Assembly: GCF_003063335.1 (NCBI RefSeq)
Contig: NZ_NERX01000003.1
Coordinates: forward strand, 372,001 to 436,000
Direction of reading: 5' to 3'
Length of the DNA stretch: 64,000 nt
Origin: Limnohabitans sp. MMS-10A-192
GTDB taxonomy: Bacteria; Pseudomonadota; Gammaproteobacteria; Burkholderiales; Burkholderiaceae_C
The notes below the pieces were generated by a model. It was given only the letters and a program-made list of their open reading frames with translations, was not told the DNA's origin and searched no databases. Below are positions 63,272 through 64,000 of the stretch, in pieces. Positions within the stretch are counted from its first letter, which is position 1; each line of letters opens with the position of its first letter. The translations under genes and the position numbers were made by a program.

Positions 63272-64000
63272 TCAATGTCCAGCCGCGCCAGCGCTAGGCG
63301 CGCTGGTCATCACGGACAGGGAGGTCGTGGTGGGGCGGCCGATCAACGATGCCTGCAAGGCTGCGTCCGCCAGCCAGTACTGCTGCTGCGCAGCGATGGC
63401 GGCGGTCACGGTGCCGACTTGATCACGAGCATCGGCCATCAGCTCAAAGACACCAATCAGCATGCCGTTGTAGCGAAGTTGGTTTTCATCGGAGATCACA
63501 CGGCGCACGGGCAGCACTTCATCCCGGTAATGCTTGGCCACATCAAATGATGTGCGATAGGCCGAATAACTCTCGCGCAAGTGCGAGCCCGCCGCGCGCA
63601 CCGTGGCCTCCAGTTGATTGGCCGCCGCGAGCGTGCGGGCATTCCACGCATCGCGCTGCATGCCGCCCCAGTCGAAAATTGGTAAGCGAACCGCCACCTC
63701 GAATCCGCGCGGTTCGGTTCGGGTTCCTGCTGCGTTGTCAAATACCGTATTGCGCCGCGCGGTCAGTTCGATGTCGGTGAAGCTGGTGATGATGTTCAAG
63801 CCTTGTGCCTTGCCCGCGCCAGCCAGTGCGCTTTGCGCCAAACGAATGTCCAGACGACCATTCGTCGCCAATGCGCCGACCGTATTTGGTTCGAGCGGCG
63901 CTTTGGGCAAATCGGGCAGACGTTCGGGCAGTTGGAGTTGTTGCCCCTGCGCCTCATCAAGCCCCAGCAAACGAATCAGTTCCTCCCGGCTCGCGGTCGC
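63272..64000 (-). CDS. TolC-family outer-membrane efflux protein, 5' end outside window
   Basis: 242 residues from the C-terminal part are visible, open to the right edge. An EEELIRLLGLDE-like start, VAVRLPIFDWGGMQRDA and DVAKHYRDEVLPVRR are TolC/CusC-type coiled-coil and barrel segments. A run of Thr/Ser ends the protein. With the genes downstream it points to a copper efflux system; the RND pump genes would be further right, if present. Confidence 0.88.
   Translation of the reverse strand, partial: ATASREELIRLLGLDEAQGQQLQLPERLPDLPKAPLEPNTVGALATNGRLDIRLAQSALAGAGKAQGLNIITSFTDIELTARRNTVFDNAAGTRTEPRGFEVAVRLPIFDWGGMQRDAWNARTLAAANQLEATVRAAGSHLRESYSAYRTSFDVAKHYRDEVLPVRRVISDENQLRYNGMLIGVFELMADARDQVGTVTAAIAAQQQYWLADAALQASLIGRPTTTSLSVMTSAPSAGAAGH

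Overview
The window looks like chromosomal DNA of a betaproteobacterium of the order Burkholderiales, most likely family Comamonadaceae. I infer this from the moderately high GC, the gene orders (glyQ-glyS-gmhB-plsC; corC-lnt; rplM-rpsI with erpA and anmK nearby; paaABCDE; a LiuR-headed isovaleryl-CoA cluster) and an S-adenosylhomocysteine riboswitch in front of ahcY. No rRNA, tRNA, CRISPR array, prophage or insertion sequence was recognised.

Region 1 (1-18.6 kb) is surface biology. One minus-strand gene, open from 17581 to the left edge (5860 codons visible, 3' end missing), encodes a giant repeat-built adhesin of the BapA/LapA type. It has a prefix domain and a Gly/Ala-rich hydrophobic stretch. 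These are followed by two 199-residue Ig-like modules, six 211-residue tandem repeats with an exact 633-bp period, three ~526-residue VCBS-type super-repeats, and further Ig-like and sugar-binding-like modules. An OmpA-family protein is encoded just upstream and is probably co-transcribed. The long plus-strand reading frames across this gene are codon-aligned shadows.

Region 2 (19.1-27.1 kb) is housekeeping: dtd, a cation-efflux protein, tyrS, a cell-wall M23 peptidase, anmK, erpA, rpsI-rplM and rlmJ.

Region 3 (27.1-31.1 kb) is the complete phenylacetyl-CoA epoxidase operon paaABCDE, behind a promoter overlapped by a 28-bp perfect palindrome. paaD carries a 69-bp in-frame insertion that resembles a REP element and is flanked by 12-bp direct repeats. 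Region 4 (31.1-38.9 kb) holds ompW, rlpA, metF, a TlyA-like methyltransferase, ahcY with its riboswitch, prfC, a HAD phosphatase, a YchJ-like protein and a rhodanese; rlpA probably starts at a TTG overlapping the metF stop.

Region 5 (39.1-46.3 kb) is a catabolic cluster for branched-chain or short acyl-CoA: two acyl-CoA dehydrogenases (one a clear isovaleryl-CoA dehydrogenase), thiolase, SDR, hotdog thioesterase, carbonic anhydrase, the MerR-type regulator LiuR and a divergent metallo-beta-lactamase-fold hydrolase. Two near-identical perfect palindromes flank liuR. Region 6 (46.3-58.4 kb) is envelope and translation genes (DUF45 protease, plsC, gmhB, glyS, glyQ, lnt, corC, GNAT), then a long-chain acyl-CoA ligase, a second MBL hydrolase and a stand-alone BLUF blue-light sensor.

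Region 7 (58.4-64.0 kb) is accessory: a two-gene Xre-ImmA/PIN module that looks like a toxin-antitoxin pair, then a minus-strand copper-handling operon (TolC-like protein cut by the right edge, multicopper oxidase, cupredoxin, DUF411 protein, CusF-like chaperone). The candidates most worth a second look are the Xre-ImmA/PIN pair, the REP-like insertion inside paaD, the paired LiuR palindromes and the homogenised adhesin repeats.
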